A stretch of DNA of 64,000 nt, from the NCBI RefSeq assembly GCF_027531905.1, contig NZ_JAPZSU010000021.1:57842-121841 (forward strand), in the 5' to 3' direction. The notes beneath the pieces were generated by a model, which did not search any database, had not been told where the DNA came from, and saw only the letters and a program-made list of their open reading frames with translations. Position numbers and translations under genes: made by a program. Of the stretch, positions 18,620-27,600 are shown piece by piece (within the stretch, counting starts at the first letter, position 1; the number at the start of each line of letters is the position of its first letter). The DNA comes from Flavobacterium sp. Lineage in GTDB: Bacteria; Bacteroidota; Bacteroidia; Flavobacteriales; Flavobacteriaceae.

Positions 18620-18655
18620 AACCCTTTCAAGTATGTACTAGAAAGGGTTTTATAT
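18620..18655. terminator. Bidirectional terminator between uma2-like gene and tdk
   Basis: AACCCTTTC (18620-18628) pairs with GAAAGGGTT (18641-18649), flanked by A-rich sequence on the left and T-rich on the right. It serves the convergent genes on both sides. Confidence 0.8.
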
Positions 18656-18662
18656 TTTTAGA

Positions 18663-19256
18663 TTATTTCTTTTCTTTATCGTCGTGCATCGCGTGATAAA
18701 AAGCGGCTCGACTTAAGGGTTCATATTCCTCTGTTTCCCCAAGCATAACGAGTTTGTCATTATCTGTTTTTCGGAAACTGTAATTCGCTAGATTTCCTGT
18801 TCGAGTGCACACTGCATGTACTTTGGTAACATATTCCGCAGTAGCCATCAATGCAGGCATCGGTCCAAAAGGATTCCCTTTAAAATCCATATCCAAGCCA
18901 GCCACAATTACGCGAATTCCTTGATTGGCTAAATCATTACAGACCGTAACAATTTCGTCATCAAAAAACTGAGCTTCGTCAATGCCAATAACGTCACATC
19001 CTTGTGCCAAAAGTGCAATATTAGCAGCAGCAGGAACGGGTGTAGAACGGATTTCATTCTCATCGTGCGATACCACCATTTCCTCGTGATAACGCGTATC
19101 AATAGTAGGTTTGAAAATTTCAATTCGTTGTTTGGCAAACTGAGCTCGTTTAAGCCTGCGAATGAGTTCTTCTGTTTTACCCGAAAACATGGAGCCACAT
19201 ATGACTTCTATCCAACCAAATTGTTCTTTATGATTTACTGTATTTTCGAGAAACAT
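18663..19256 (-). CDS. tdk: Thymidine kinase
   Basis: Tdk phosphorylates thymidine to dTMP in the salvage pathway. The chosen ATG at 19256 gives 197 residues, the usual size for the cellular type II enzyme. A longer frame from 19331 adds 25 residues unlike the family. Walker A is [10 protein letters not shown] near residue 20. The Asp of Walker B and the catalytic Glu are in [17 protein letters not shown] lasso region follows with the single cysteine in [14 protein letters not shown]; the full zinc-binding cysteine set of many Tdk proteins is not visible. It is transcribed divergently from the gene at 19359. Confidence 0.95.
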   Translation of the reverse strand: MFLENTVNHKEQFGWIEVICGSMFSGKTEELIRRLKRAQFAKQRIEIFKPTIDTRYHEEMVVSHDENEIRSTPVPAAANIALLAQGCDVIGIDEAQFFDDEIVTVCNDLANQGIRVIVAGLDMDFKGNPFGPMPALMATAEYVTKVHAVCTRTGNLANYSFRKTDNDKLVMLGETEEYEPLSRAAFYHAMHDDKEKK

Positions 19257-19358
19257 TTTGTATTTTTCTACCTTTAAAAATGAATAGTTTTTATTACTTT
19301 GTAATGGGAACAAATTTATTAAAAAAGACACACCCTACTCACTATAATACCAAAAGTT

Positions 19359-20261
19359 ATGAAAAAAAGATTGGAGGCTGATTTAGTTAGCATTGCGCAC
19401 AGAATTCTACAACTTAAAAACAAATCGGATGTGAATGTGCTGTTCTTAGAAACCCAAAAACTATACGAAAAACTGGCGATTTTAAAGTTTGTCGAAGAAA
19501 ATCTAGGGGATATCAAACCAACCATAGGTCAGGCTGCAATTGAAGCAGAAATTGAAAAAGCTTTTGATTTACCTGAAATAAAAACGGAAATCCCAACAAC
19601 TGAAGCTGTAATAGAAACTGAAGTTCAAAAGCAAGAACCTATCATTGAAACGGTTTCAATTGTAGACCAATTGCTAGATACTATTGCTCCCGAAGACAGC
19701 ATTTTGAAGGCGATTACCAGCGAAACAGCAACCAACGAAATTGAAGAAAAAACTCCTATCTCTTTTGCTCCATCTAGTGATGAATCAGAAGTCATAAATG
19801 AGACAGCAACGCAACCAAACATACCAATTGAAGAAAAAAAGAATGAGGCCGTTCAAATTTCATTTGAAGAGCTATTGGGCGGAAACTATTCCGAAGCGCA
19901 ATTCGTAAAAGTAGATAGTACTGAAACTACCAAAACCAATTCAACCTCCGTTTTCGATTTGTCTTTTGATAAAGTTGAAACGCTCACTGAAGAAAAAGAA
20001 GACAAACCCAAATCATTGAACGAAAAATTAAGCAAAGGAATTAACATCGATTTGAATGATCGTATCGGTTTTGTCAAACATCTCTTTGGCAATAGTAATG
20101 AAGATTATAATCGTGTCTTGAGTCAATTGAATAGTTTTAATAACTTTTATGAAACCAAAACGTTTATTGACGAAATGGTAAAGCCAGATTATAACAACTG
20201 GGAAGGAAAAGACGATTATGCTAATCGATTCATGGAAATTGTAGAGAAAAAATTCTTATAA
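19359..20261 (+). CDS. Conserved hypothetical protein with acidic linker
   Basis: I do not recognise a named family. The 300-residue protein has a basic helical N-terminus (residues 1-55), including an IAHRILQLKNKSDVNVLFLE segment. A long Glu/Thr/Ile-rich low-complexity linker follows (residues ~60-200). The C-terminal helical domain is conserved in style (NDRIGFVKHLFGNSNEDYNR, then FIDEMVKPDYNNWEGKDDY). No signal peptide or membrane helix is visible, so it is probably cytosolic. The architecture of two small folded domains tethered by an acidic linker suggests a scaffold or binding protein. It stands alone between tdk (divergent) and a terminator. Confidence 0.75.
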   Translation: MKKRLEADLVSIAHRILQLKNKSDVNVLFLETQKLYEKLAILKFVEENLGDIKPTIGQAAIEAEIEKAFDLPEIKTEIPTTEAVIETEVQKQEPIIETVSIVDQLLDTIAPEDSILKAITSETATNEIEEKTPISFAPSSDESEVINETATQPNIPIEEKKNEAVQISFEELLGGNYSEAQFVKVDSTETTKTNSTSVFDLSFDKVETLTEEKEDKPKSLNEKLSKGINIDLNDRIGFVKHLFGNSNEDYNRVLSQLNSFNNFYETKTFIDEMVKPDYNNWEGKDDYANRFMEIVEKKFL

Positions 20262-20299
20262 CTGATTCTACTCTCTGTATAAATCACTACCCCATCATC

Positions 20300-20336
20300 A
20301 AACACGAACTTCGTTTAATTACGGATTTCGTGTTTT
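20300..20336 (+). terminator. Terminator after the 19359 gene
   Basis: AAACACGAA (20300-20308) pairs with TTCGTGTTT (20327-20335) and runs into a T-rich tail 14 bp before rsmI. Confidence 0.7.
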
Positions 20337-20349
20337 AACTTTTTAAAAT

Positions 20350-21063
20350 ATGTCTAAACTATATATCGTACCTACTCCAATTGGCAACCTCGAAGACATG
20401 ACGTTTCGAGCGATTCGCATCCTCAAAGAAGCTGATTTGATTTTGGCCGAGGACACCCGAACCAGTGTCAAATTGCTCAAGCATTTTGAGATTAGCACGC
20501 ACATGCACAGCCATCACATGCACAATGAGCACAAAACCATCGAAAACATAATTAGTCGATTGCAAGGAGGTGAAACCATCGCTTTGATTTCGGATGCTGG
20601 AACGCCCGCCATCTCGGACCCTGGTTTTTTGATTACTAGAGCTTGTATTGAAAATGGCATTGCGGTAGAATGTCTGCCAGGCGCAACTGCATTTGTCCCT
20701 GCTTTAGTCAATAGTGGTTTGCCCAATGATAAATTTGTTTTTGAAGGTTTTTTACCTGATAAAAAAGGAAGACAAACCCGCTATTTGGCTTTGGCCGAAG
20801 AAACGAGAACAATGATTCTTTATGTTTCTCCACACAAATTAGTAAAGACTTTAAGTGAATTTATTACTTATTTTGGTGATGACCGTCCCGTTTGTGTTTC
20901 GAGAGAATTATCTAAAATGCATGAAGAAAACGTACGCGGAACGGTAAAAGAAGTGCTAACTCACTTTGAAAAAACCGCCCCTAGAGGCGAAATTGTAGTT
21001 GTGATTGGCGGCAAACCAATAACCAAAGAAACCAAAAAAAGTAAATTTTCAGAAGAACAATAA
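20350..21063 (+). CDS. rsmI: 16S rRNA 2'-O-methyltransferase RsmI
   Basis: RsmI uses SAM to methylate the 2'-OH of C1402 in 16S rRNA. The 237-residue protein begins directly with the family start LYIVPTPIGNLEDMTFRA. It contains ILAEDTRTS, LISDAGTPAISDPGFLI and the segment PGATAFVPALVNSGLPNDKF. FEGFLPDKKGRQ, ILYVSPHKL and VSRELSKMHEE follow. All match the SAM-dependent tetrapyrrole-methylase-like fold of YraL/RsmI. The short variant lacks the C-terminal extension of the E. coli protein. The HopJ-family gene follows after 10 bp and may be co-transcribed. Confidence 0.96.
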   Translation: MSKLYIVPTPIGNLEDMTFRAIRILKEADLILAEDTRTSVKLLKHFEISTHMHSHHMHNEHKTIENIISRLQGGETIALISDAGTPAISDPGFLITRACIENGIAVECLPGATAFVPALVNSGLPNDKFVFEGFLPDKKGRQTRYLALAEETRTMILYVSPHKLVKTLSEFITYFGDDRPVCVSRELSKMHEENVRGTVKEVLTHFEKTAPRGEIVVVIGGKPITKETKKSKFSEEQ

Positions 21064-21073
21064 AATAGAATAT

Positions 21074-21424
21074 ATGAGCCTAACTGCCTTTTTAGAAAAA
21101 GTAAAAAACACCCCAAACGCGATTACATTTCAAGAAACTATTGCTGTTATTGAAGCCAATTATGATTTTGAACCAACCGCTTTCGAAAACGGATTGCAAC
21201 ACAATGCGGCTAACGAAAATAACGGCTCTTGCAAATTATTTGCTTTTGCTGCATTGCAACAATTGTCTCCAGAAGCGACATTAGCTTGTTTTGGAGCCTA
21301 TTATACTGAAGATGTCTTGAAAAATCCAGAAGGCACAGACCATCAAAACATTCGTAATTTTATAAAAACAGGTTGGGATGGCATCGCTTTTTATGGGGAA
21401 CCGCTGACATTGAAACAACACTAA
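21074..21424 (+). CDS. HopJ family protein
   Basis: The 116-residue protein matches the HopJ/DUF family by its core, FQETIAVIEANYDFEPTAF, then NGSCKLFAFAALQQLS and HQNIRNFIKTGWDGIAFYG. The family was named after a supposed Pseudomonas type III effector. Its members occur in many free-living bacteria with no such secretion system, so the name should not be read as a virulence function. The protein is soluble, with no signal peptide. It follows rsmI by 10 bp. The stop codon directly borders the operator-like repeat array at 21425. Its biochemical role is unknown. Confidence 0.85.
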   Translation: MSLTAFLEKVKNTPNAITFQETIAVIEANYDFEPTAFENGLQHNAANENNGSCKLFAFAALQQLSPEATLACFGAYYTEDVLKNPEGTDHQNIRNFIKTGWDGIAFYGEPLTLKQH

Positions 21425-21508
21425 TTGTTATTTACAGCTAACGATTTTTATAAAAATTGTTATTTATAGATAACAAAAATAACAAATAATGTTATTTGTA
21501 AATAACAA
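21425..21508 (+). promoter_or_regulatory. Three palindromic sites at exact 32-bp spacing (operator-like array)
   Basis: TTGTTATTTACAGCTAACGA (21425), TTGTTATTTATAGATAACAA (21457) and a third site, TGTTATTTGTAAATAACA (21490), are imperfect palindromes whose centres are 32 bp apart, about three helical turns. The third lies between the -33 and -7 boxes of the ATPase promoter. This fits cooperative binding of a repressor on one DNA face. The regulator is unknown. Confidence 0.65.
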
Positions 21509-21523
21509 TTTTTACTATATTTG
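21496..21523 (+). promoter_or_regulatory. Promoter of the AAA ATPase gene
   Basis: TTG 21496-21498 and TATATTTG 21516-21523 (perfect TAnnTTTG) are 17 bp apart. The -7 box ends 18 bp before ATG 21542, so an in-frame TTG at 21521 cannot be the start codon. Confidence 0.7.
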
Positions 21524-21541
21524 TTTCTTAAAAAGCACAAA

Positions 21542-22732
21542 ATGGAAAATCTTTTAGTAGAATTTCAACAAAAGATTGCTCGAACTTCTTTGGATTTTCA
21601 ACGGTATTTAATTGATGAAATCGATTGGAACAATCAATTGATTGCTATAAAAGGAGCAAGAGGTTCAGGAAAAACCACCCTATTATTACAACATATAAAA
21701 AAACATTTGAATCTAAAGACTACACTATTTGTAAGTTTAGACAACTTGTACTTTATAGAAAACACCGTAATTGATTTAGCCAAAAACTTTTCAAAGATTG
21801 GAGGAACGCATTTGTTACTCGATGAAGTACACAAATATGCCAATTGGTCGAGAGAGTTGAAGCTTATCTATGATGATGTTCCAGAATTGAACGTAGTGTT
21901 TACCTCTTCCTCTATGCTGGAAATCTATAAATCAGAATCGGATTTGAGCAGAAGAGCGGTGAGTTATGATTTGAAAGAAATGTCGTTTCGGGAATTTATT
22001 GTTTTTGAAACAGGAATTGATTTAAAACCAATTGATTTTAAAACAATTATAGAAAATCACACTGAAATTGCGAGTAGTCTTTTGCAACAAATAAAGCCTA
22101 TCCCCTTGTTTTTGAAATATTTAGAATTTGGAGCTTACCCTTACTACAAAGAAAACAGTAAGTTGTACCACCAAAAATTGATTAACACCATAAACTTAAT
22201 TATCGAAATTGACATCAATGCAGTTGACCACATCAGCTATGAATTGATTGTTAAACTCAAAAAATTGCTTTTTGCTATCGCTACAAGTGCTCCATTTACA
22301 CCAAATATCACTAAATTGAGCGAGAGAATTGGGGCATCAAGAGCGGTTTTAATTCAAGCTATAAAACAATTAGAGCGAGCCGGTTTGGTCAACGAATTGT
22401 ACCGTCCTACAAAAGGAATTGGCGCGCTTACAAAACCTGAAAAATTATTTTTGAACAATACCAATTTGATGTATGCCTTAGCAAAGGAAAATACGAATGT
22501 GGGCAATTTAAGAGAAACATTTTTTGTGAATCAATTCAAAAATCTTGCAGTAATTCATTTAGCCGATCAAGGTGACTTTTTGATTGATGAAAAGTATACT
22601 TTTGAAATTGGTGGAAAAAACAAAAAACAAATTCAGATTCAAAATGTGAACGATAGCTTTATTGCAAAGGACAATATTGAAATTGGTGCAGGAAATGTGA
22701 TTCCGGTTTGGCTTTTTGGCTTTCTGTATTAA
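21542..22732 (+). CDS. AAA family ATPase with C-terminal winged helix (DUF4143/AAA_14-like)
   Basis: The protein has 396 residues from ATG 21542. Walker A is GARGSGKTTLLLQHI near residue 37, Walker B is HLLLDEVHKY, and a sensor segment VFTSSSMLEIYKSESDLSRR follows. These match the AAA_14/DUF4143 group. Residues ~250-300 (ITKLSERIGASRAVLIQAI) look like a winged helix. The C-terminal part (FVNQFKNLAVIHLADQGDF) resembles the PD-(D/E)XK-like DUF4143 domain. Members are common, often poorly conserved between strains, and their function is unknown. The operator array directly upstream and the internal HTH make autoregulation plausible but unproven. Confidence 0.8.
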   Translation: MENLLVEFQQKIARTSLDFQRYLIDEIDWNNQLIAIKGARGSGKTTLLLQHIKKHLNLKTTLFVSLDNLYFIENTVIDLAKNFSKIGGTHLLLDEVHKYANWSRELKLIYDDVPELNVVFTSSSMLEIYKSESDLSRRAVSYDLKEMSFREFIVFETGIDLKPIDFKTIIENHTEIASSLLQQIKPIPLFLKYLEFGAYPYYKENSKLYHQKLINTINLIIEIDINAVDHISYELIVKLKKLLFAIATSAPFTPNITKLSERIGASRAVLIQAIKQLERAGLVNELYRPTKGIGALTKPEKLFLNNTNLMYALAKENTNVGNLRETFFVNQFKNLAVIHLADQGDFLIDEKYTFEIGGKNKKQIQIQNVNDSFIAKDNIEIGAGNVIPVWLFGFLY

Positions 22733-22789
22733 TAAAGTAAACAGGAACCTCTTTTAAATGCTTACAAAAAGGCAATTTGTGGCTCTTTA

Positions 22790-22855
22790 ACCCCGACAGC
22801 AGCGGCATCCTTTGTTTTTTTGCTGCCAAAAAAACAAAGATATAGCGGATGGCGG
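22790..22855 (+). repeat. Flavobacterial intergenic hairpin repeat, copy B
   Basis: The flanks AGCGGCATC and ATATAGCG enclose a perfect 12-bp stem, CTTTGTTTTTTT (22810-22821) and AAAAAAACAAAG (22828-22839), with loop GCTGCC. The stem differs completely from copy A although the flanks agree. Confidence 0.7.
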
Positions 22856-22944
22856 GACCCGTGTTTCCTGAAAAAGCCTTTTGCCTTGGTTGCTAAAAAA
22901 ATAAATTATACGCCTAATTAACAAGTTATAAAACCCAAAAAAGC

Positions 22945-24636
22945 ATGCGTTGGACACTCAAACCCAAACCTGAAGAAGAAAAAATAAATGAACTAGCGAC
23001 TGCCTTACAAGTTTCTGGAACGATTGCCACATTATTACTGCAGCGAGGCATCACCACATTTGAGGAAGCCCGACAGTTTTTTCGCCCCTCGCTACACGAT
23101 TTGCATGATCCGTACTTGATGAAGGATATGGATAAAGCGGTGGAAAGGCTTGAAAAAGCGATAGAAAATGAGGAAAATATTTTGGTTTTTGGGGATTATG
23201 ATGTGGATGGAACAACGGCAGTTTCTTTGGTTTCGGGCTATTTGAAAAGTTTTTACCCCAATGTTGCGACCTACATTCCGGATCGTTATGACGAAGGCTA
23301 CGGCGTGTCGTTTAAAGGTATTGATTTTGCAGATGACAACGGTTTTTCGCTAATTATAGCGTTAGATTGTGGCATAAAATCTATAGATCACGTGGCGTAT
23401 GCCAAAGAAAAGAATATTGATTTTATTATTGGCGATCACCACCGTCCGGGGGAACACTTACCTGATGCTGTAGCGATTTTGGACCCAAAACGAGACGATT
23501 GTAACTATCCGTATGATGAATTGTGTGGTTGCGGCATTGGTTTTAAACTCATTCAGGCGTTGGCGGCTAACCGTAACCAAACCCTAGATGATTTGATTCC
23601 GTATCTGGATTTGGTCGCAACAGCCATTGCTGCGGATATTGTTCCGATGACGGGTGAGAATAGGGTTTTGGCACATTTTGGTTTGCAGGTGATTAATAGC
23701 GATCCGCGTCCTGGCATCAAAGCCATGACACATCAACTCAAGAAAAAAACGCTCGACATTACGGATGTGGTTTTTATTATTGCGCCTAGAATCAACGCGG
23801 CGGGTCGCATCAAACACGGGAATCATGCGGTGGAATTGTTGACGGAATTTGATTTTGAACAAGCCCAGCAATTTGCCTCTGAAATTGAAGCCTATAATGC
23901 TGAACGCAAAGATTTGGACCAACAAATCACCAAAGAAGCATTGACACAAATTGAAGAAAATGGCGAACAAAACCGATTTACTTCGGTCGTTTTTCAAGAC
24001 ACTTGGCACAAAGGCGTGATTGGGATTGTAGCGTCACGATTGATAGAAACCTACTATCGTCCCACCTTAGTTTTTACCAAAAGTGGCGATAAATATGCTG
24101 CATCGGCCCGCTCGGTAAAAGGGTTTGATGTGTACAATGCACTCGAAGCTTGCGCGGAACATTTGGAACAATTTGGAGGACACATGTACGCTGCAGGAAT
24201 GACCTTGAAACCAGAAAATTATGCCGCTTTTAAGGAAGCCTTTGAAAAAGTGGTGCAAGCAACCATTGCACCCGAATTACTTCAACCCGAACTTTCTATC
24301 GATGCTGTTGTCCGTTTTGAAGAAATTACCCCTAAATTTACACGCATTTTAAAACAATTTGAGCCTTGTGGTCCTCAAAATATGACGCCTGTTTTTGCGA
24401 CCAAAAATGTATTTGATACGGGCTATGGAAAACCGATGGGAAAAGAAGAAGAACATCTGAAACTTTTTGTGCGCCAAAATAATTCGGAAGGAATTCCTGC
24501 TATTGGTTTTGGATTGGGAAGCAAACATGCAATAGTAAAAAACAAACAACTTTTCGAAGCCGCTTATTGCATAGACGAAAATGAATGGAATGACAAAATA
24601 GAATTACAATTGCGATTGAAAGACATTAGAAACTAA
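22945..24636 (+). CDS. recJ: Single-stranded-DNA-specific exonuclease RecJ
   Basis: RecJ degrades single-stranded DNA 5' to 3' in recombination and mismatch repair. The 563-residue protein has the DHH phosphoesterase motifs. These are VFGDYDVDGTTAVSL near residue 80, ALDCGIKS, FIIGDHHRPGEHLPDA (the DHH motif), ILDPKR and GCGIGFKL. The DHHA1 domain follows near residue 370 (GVIGIVASRLIE, then GGHMYAAGMTL), and an OB-fold ends the protein. Length and order are normal. The MFS transporter gene starts 2 bp after the stop, a tight arrangement suggesting one transcript. Confidence 0.97.
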   Translation: MRWTLKPKPEEEKINELATALQVSGTIATLLLQRGITTFEEARQFFRPSLHDLHDPYLMKDMDKAVERLEKAIENEENILVFGDYDVDGTTAVSLVSGYLKSFYPNVATYIPDRYDEGYGVSFKGIDFADDNGFSLIIALDCGIKSIDHVAYAKEKNIDFIIGDHHRPGEHLPDAVAILDPKRDDCNYPYDELCGCGIGFKLIQALAANRNQTLDDLIPYLDLVATAIAADIVPMTGENRVLAHFGLQVINSDPRPGIKAMTHQLKKKTLDITDVVFIIAPRINAAGRIKHGNHAVELLTEFDFEQAQQFASEIEAYNAERKDLDQQITKEALTQIEENGEQNRFTSVVFQDTWHKGVIGIVASRLIETYYRPTLVFTKSGDKYAASARSVKGFDVYNALEACAEHLEQFGGHMYAAGMTLKPENYAAFKEAFEKVVQATIAPELLQPELSIDAVVRFEEITPKFTRILKQFEPCGPQNMTPVFATKNVFDTGYGKPMGKEEEHLKLFVRQNNSEGIPAIGFGLGSKHAIVKNKQLFEAAYCIDENEWNDKIELQLRLKDIRN

Positions 24637-24638
24637 AA

Positions 24639-25907
24639 ATGAAAACAAAAAACGACCCGTACGCTGCTTTACGTTATAAAGAATTCAATACTTTTTTATT
24701 GTTACGCTTTGCTATGGTTTTTGCTTGGTCCATGCAATTTATCATTATTGAATGGCAAGTGTATAGCCTAACCAAAAATCCTTTATCGTTAGGGATTATT
24801 GGCCTAATGGAAATTATTCCAGCCGTAGCTATGGCATTATTTGCGGGTCATATTGTTGACCAAAAAGAGAAAAAAAGTTTGCTCTTTAAATGTATTGCCG
24901 GTTTTTCAATCATTAGTATTGGTTTGTTTTTATTGACTTGGCCTCCTGTCGTTTCAGGTTGGAATATGGATACTGTTTTGTATGCCATTTACTTTATGGT
25001 ATTTCTAGGAGGAATTATACGCTCCTTTTTAGGGCCTACCATTTTTTCACTTTTGTCGCTAATTGTTCCGAAAAAAGTCTATTCTAATGCTGCCACTTGG
25101 AGCTCTTCTGTTTGGCAAGTAGGCTCTGTAGTAGGTCCAGCTATAGCGGGTTTTTCAATCCATTGGATTGGTGTACATTGGTCGTTGTGTATTGTAATTG
25201 CTTTTTCTATTTTTTCAATAATCGCCTTGACCCAAATTGAATCCAAACCTATTTTGAATACAAAAATTGGGGAACCTGTTAAAGAAAGTTTGAAAGCGGG
25301 TGTGCGATTTGTGTTCACCAATCCCGCCATTTTATCTTCATTGTCACTCGATATGTTTGCGGTTTTGTTTGGCGGAGCGGTAGCCTTGTTACCCATTTTT
25401 GCTCAAGACATTTTAAAAGTTGGTCCTGAGGGATTTGGTGTTTTAAGAGCCGCGCCAGCTGTTGGTGCTTTCATAACAATGTTTGTATCGGCATATGTGC
25501 CTATGAACAAAAATGCTGGAATGAAACTCTTGATTGCTATTTTTGGGTTTGGAGTGTGTATTATCGTCTTTGGACTTTCTACTTTGTATTGGCTTTCGGT
25601 AGTTGCGTTGTTCTTTAGTGGCATTTTTGATGGTATCTCAGTGGTGATTCGCCAAACGATTTTACAACTCAAAACACCTGATGCTATGCGCGGACGCGTT
25701 TCGGCGGTGAACTCCATTTTTGTGGGTTCGTCGAACGAATTGGGTGCTTTCGAAAGTGGTGTTACGGCAAAACTAATGGGAACCGTAACAGCCGTAGTTT
25801 TTGGAGGAAGTATGACGCTGCTTACCGTTTTAGTCACCGGAATAGCCTCACCTAGCTTTAGAAAACTGGATTTACAAAAAGATTTAGAAGAAATTGAAAA
25901 GGCATAG
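24639..25907 (+). CDS. MFS transporter (MFS_3/EntS-like)
   Basis: The 422-residue inner-membrane protein has about 12 predicted helices. The loop between helices 2 and 3 carries FAGHIVDQKEKKSLLFKC, a modified MFS motif A. The start LRYKEFNTFLLLRF and later QTILQLKTPDAMRGRVSAVN match the MFS_3 group (enterobactin exporter EntS and relatives, many annotated as drug exporters). The substrate is unknown. It follows recJ by 2 bp and ends 10 bp from the convergent acetyltransferase gene, with no terminator visible between them. Confidence 0.88.
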   Translation: MKTKNDPYAALRYKEFNTFLLLRFAMVFAWSMQFIIIEWQVYSLTKNPLSLGIIGLMEIIPAVAMALFAGHIVDQKEKKSLLFKCIAGFSIISIGLFLLTWPPVVSGWNMDTVLYAIYFMVFLGGIIRSFLGPTIFSLLSLIVPKKVYSNAATWSSSVWQVGSVVGPAIAGFSIHWIGVHWSLCIVIAFSIFSIIALTQIESKPILNTKIGEPVKESLKAGVRFVFTNPAILSSLSLDMFAVLFGGAVALLPIFAQDILKVGPEGFGVLRAAPAVGAFITMFVSAYVPMNKNAGMKLLIAIFGFGVCIIVFGLSTLYWLSVVALFFSGIFDGISVVIRQTILQLKTPDAMRGRVSAVNSIFVGSSNELGAFESGVTAKLMGTVTAVVFGGSMTLLTVLVTGIASPSFRKLDLQKDLEEIEKA

Positions 25908-25917
25908 AACAGTAAGC

Positions 25918-26601
25918 CTATTTTTTGACCAAATGCCAAATACTTATTTTTTTACGAGTAGAAAATCCCAAAGATTCGTATACGTGAATAGCGCCAACGT
26001 TTTGATCTGAAACATGTAAAAAAGGAATTTTGTTTTGATCAAAAATGGCGTTTGCAGTATGTGTTACTAACTGTTTTGCGTACCCTTTTCCTGTGTGATC
26101 CGGATGCGTGATAACAGCACTAACTTCTATAAAATCGTTCATTTGCATGCGCTCACCTGTTACAGCAACTAATTTACTGTCTTTAAAAATACCATAATAA
26201 TTTCCCATAGCTGCGGTTTGAGCCTTAAAGTATTCTGGGTACACCAAACTCACCAAACCCAACAAATCGTCCAATTTTTCAGGGCCTAATTTGATGATCG
26301 TTTCAGTAATAGGATGCTTACTTCTAGTCGTTAGAATCATTTGACGACAAAGTAATTCCCCTTTGTTTTCAATACTTGAAGGGACATCTGGCAAATTACC
26401 AAAAATGTAAAAAGAAGAAGCCATTTGGGCATACTGCTCTAAAATAGTAGCTGCATTTTCAAAAGAAGAAAAGTCCCCAAAAGGACAATAGTCAGGAAGA
26501 TAAAAATGCCCATTTTGAAAATTTAATCCATACTGACTATGGCATTCTTTCACAGAATTCCCAATAGGATAATCTAATGCATCAAAAGCTATTGGTTCCA
26601 T
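25918..26601 (-). CDS. GNAT family N-acetyltransferase (FR47-like)
   Basis: The 227-residue protein carries a C-terminal GNAT domain. EVSAVITHPDHTGKGYAKQL is motif A with the acetyl-CoA pyrophosphate loop (Q/RxxGxG/A as HTGKGYA). Motif B is FLHVSDQNVGAIHVYESLGF, and the protein ends in STRKKISIWHLVKK. The N-terminal half (residues 1-110) is a less conserved extension, as in FR47-like acetyltransferases. The acceptor is unknown. lpxH lies 11 bp upstream on the same strand, so the two probably share a transcript in the order lpxH, then this gene. Confidence 0.85.
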   Translation of the reverse strand: MEPIAFDALDYPIGNSVKECHSQYGLNFQNGHFYLPDYCPFGDFSSFENAATILEQYAQMASSFYIFGNLPDVPSSIENKGELLCRQMILTTRSKHPITETIIKLGPEKLDDLLGLVSLVYPEYFKAQTAAMGNYYGIFKDSKLVAVTGERMQMNDFIEVSAVITHPDHTGKGYAKQLVTHTANAIFDQNKIPFLHVSDQNVGAIHVYESLGFSTRKKISIWHLVKK

Positions 26602-26612
26602 ATCAATTTAAT

Positions 26613-27365
26613 TTAGTTGAATGTTTTGATTTCAAAAGTTTCACCATCAAAAACACCGTAGGTAAAATAAGTAATCCAATCACCCAGATTGACGTATTCG
26701 GCGTTTTCTCCAACGGTATATTTCATAGGCAAATGGCGGTGTCCAAAAACCAAATAATTGTAATGCTTGGTTTCTAGTTTTCGTTTGGCATATTGAATCA
26801 ACCATTCGCTGTCTTCACCTAAAAAAGTAACATCTTCGGCTCCAGAAATTAACTTGTTTTTTACTGAAAGATATTGCGCCAGTCCAACACCTAGGTCAGG
26901 ATGCAACCAACGAAACAGCCATTTAGAGAACGGATTGGTAAACACTTTTTTCATGCGTTTGTAGCCCAAATCTCCAGGTCCTTTTCCGTCTCCGTGTCCT
27001 ACTAAAAAAGTTTTTCCATGAAAAGTATATTCTTGATTGTCATGAAAAACGGGAATATTCAGTTCTTTTTCAAAGTAATCGTTCATCCATAAATCATGAT
27101 TCCCGACGAAAAAATAAATCGGAATACCGCTATCGCGAATCTCGGCCAATTTACCTAAAACGCGAACAAATCCTTTGGGAACCACGGTTTTGTATTCGAA
27201 CCAAAAATCGAATAAATCACCCAATAAAAAAATAGCTTCTGCATCTTTTTTTACTTCATCAAGCCAAGCTACAAATTTTTGTTCTCTAGGAAAACTCAAC
27301 TCAGGCGTGGGCGCACCAAAATGCTGATCGGAAGCGAAATATATTTTTTTGGAGATTGAAGTCAT
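26613..27365 (-). CDS. lpxH: UDP-2,3-diacylglucosamine diphosphatase
   Basis: LpxH hydrolyses UDP-2,3-diacylglucosamine to lipid X and UMP in lipid A synthesis at the inner-membrane surface. The 250-residue calcineurin-like metallophosphoesterase shows the metal motifs FASDQHFG near residue 10, LLGDLFDFWFEY, VGNHDLWM, GHGDGKG and FGHRHLP. The first motif reads DQH where E. coli LpxH has DLH. The Bacteroidota branch of the family is of this type. It is transcribed with the GNAT gene and is separated from queD by a repeat-containing gap. Confidence 0.9.
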   Translation of the reverse strand: MTSISKKIYFASDQHFGAPTPELSFPREQKFVAWLDEVKKDAEAIFLLGDLFDFWFEYKTVVPKGFVRVLGKLAEIRDSGIPIYFFVGNHDLWMNDYFEKELNIPVFHDNQEYTFHGKTFLVGHGDGKGPGDLGYKRMKKVFTNPFSKWLFRWLHPDLGVGLAQYLSVKNKLISGAEDVTFLGEDSEWLIQYAKRKLETKHYNYLVFGHRHLPMKYTVGENAEYVNLGDWITYFTYGVFDGETFEIKTFN

Positions 27366-27413
27366 GCAATTTAATTTGGATTTGGTCTTGAATCGTTGGG
27401 TTAAATTGTTTTT

Positions 27414-27560
27414 TTACCACATAGAATCATAGAATTTGTAGTTTTTAAGAGAAAGAAAATAGACGTTTTACTATTCACATAGCTATCTATTGTGAAAAAT
27501 AGAACCATTCCTCTTTTTCCTCTATGATTTTCTTTTAATCTATGCCTCTATGGGGTTAAA
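27414..27560. repeat. Imperfect inverted repeat in the lpxH-queD gap
   Basis: TTACCACATAGAATCATAGA (27414-27433) is nearly the reverse complement of TCTATGCCTCTATGGGGTTAA (27539-27559, last base dropped). About 105 bp lie between the arms. Nothing coding is visible in the gap. It resembles an interspersed flavobacterial repeat. Confidence 0.5.
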
Positions 27561-27600
27561 TTTTTATTTTATTTGAATTTGACCAATGAGTTATCTATTT

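Noticed and set aside
21074..21424. HopJ-family gene as evidence of a type III secretion effector
   Set aside because: No type III secretion genes are present, and the family is widespread in free-living bacteria.
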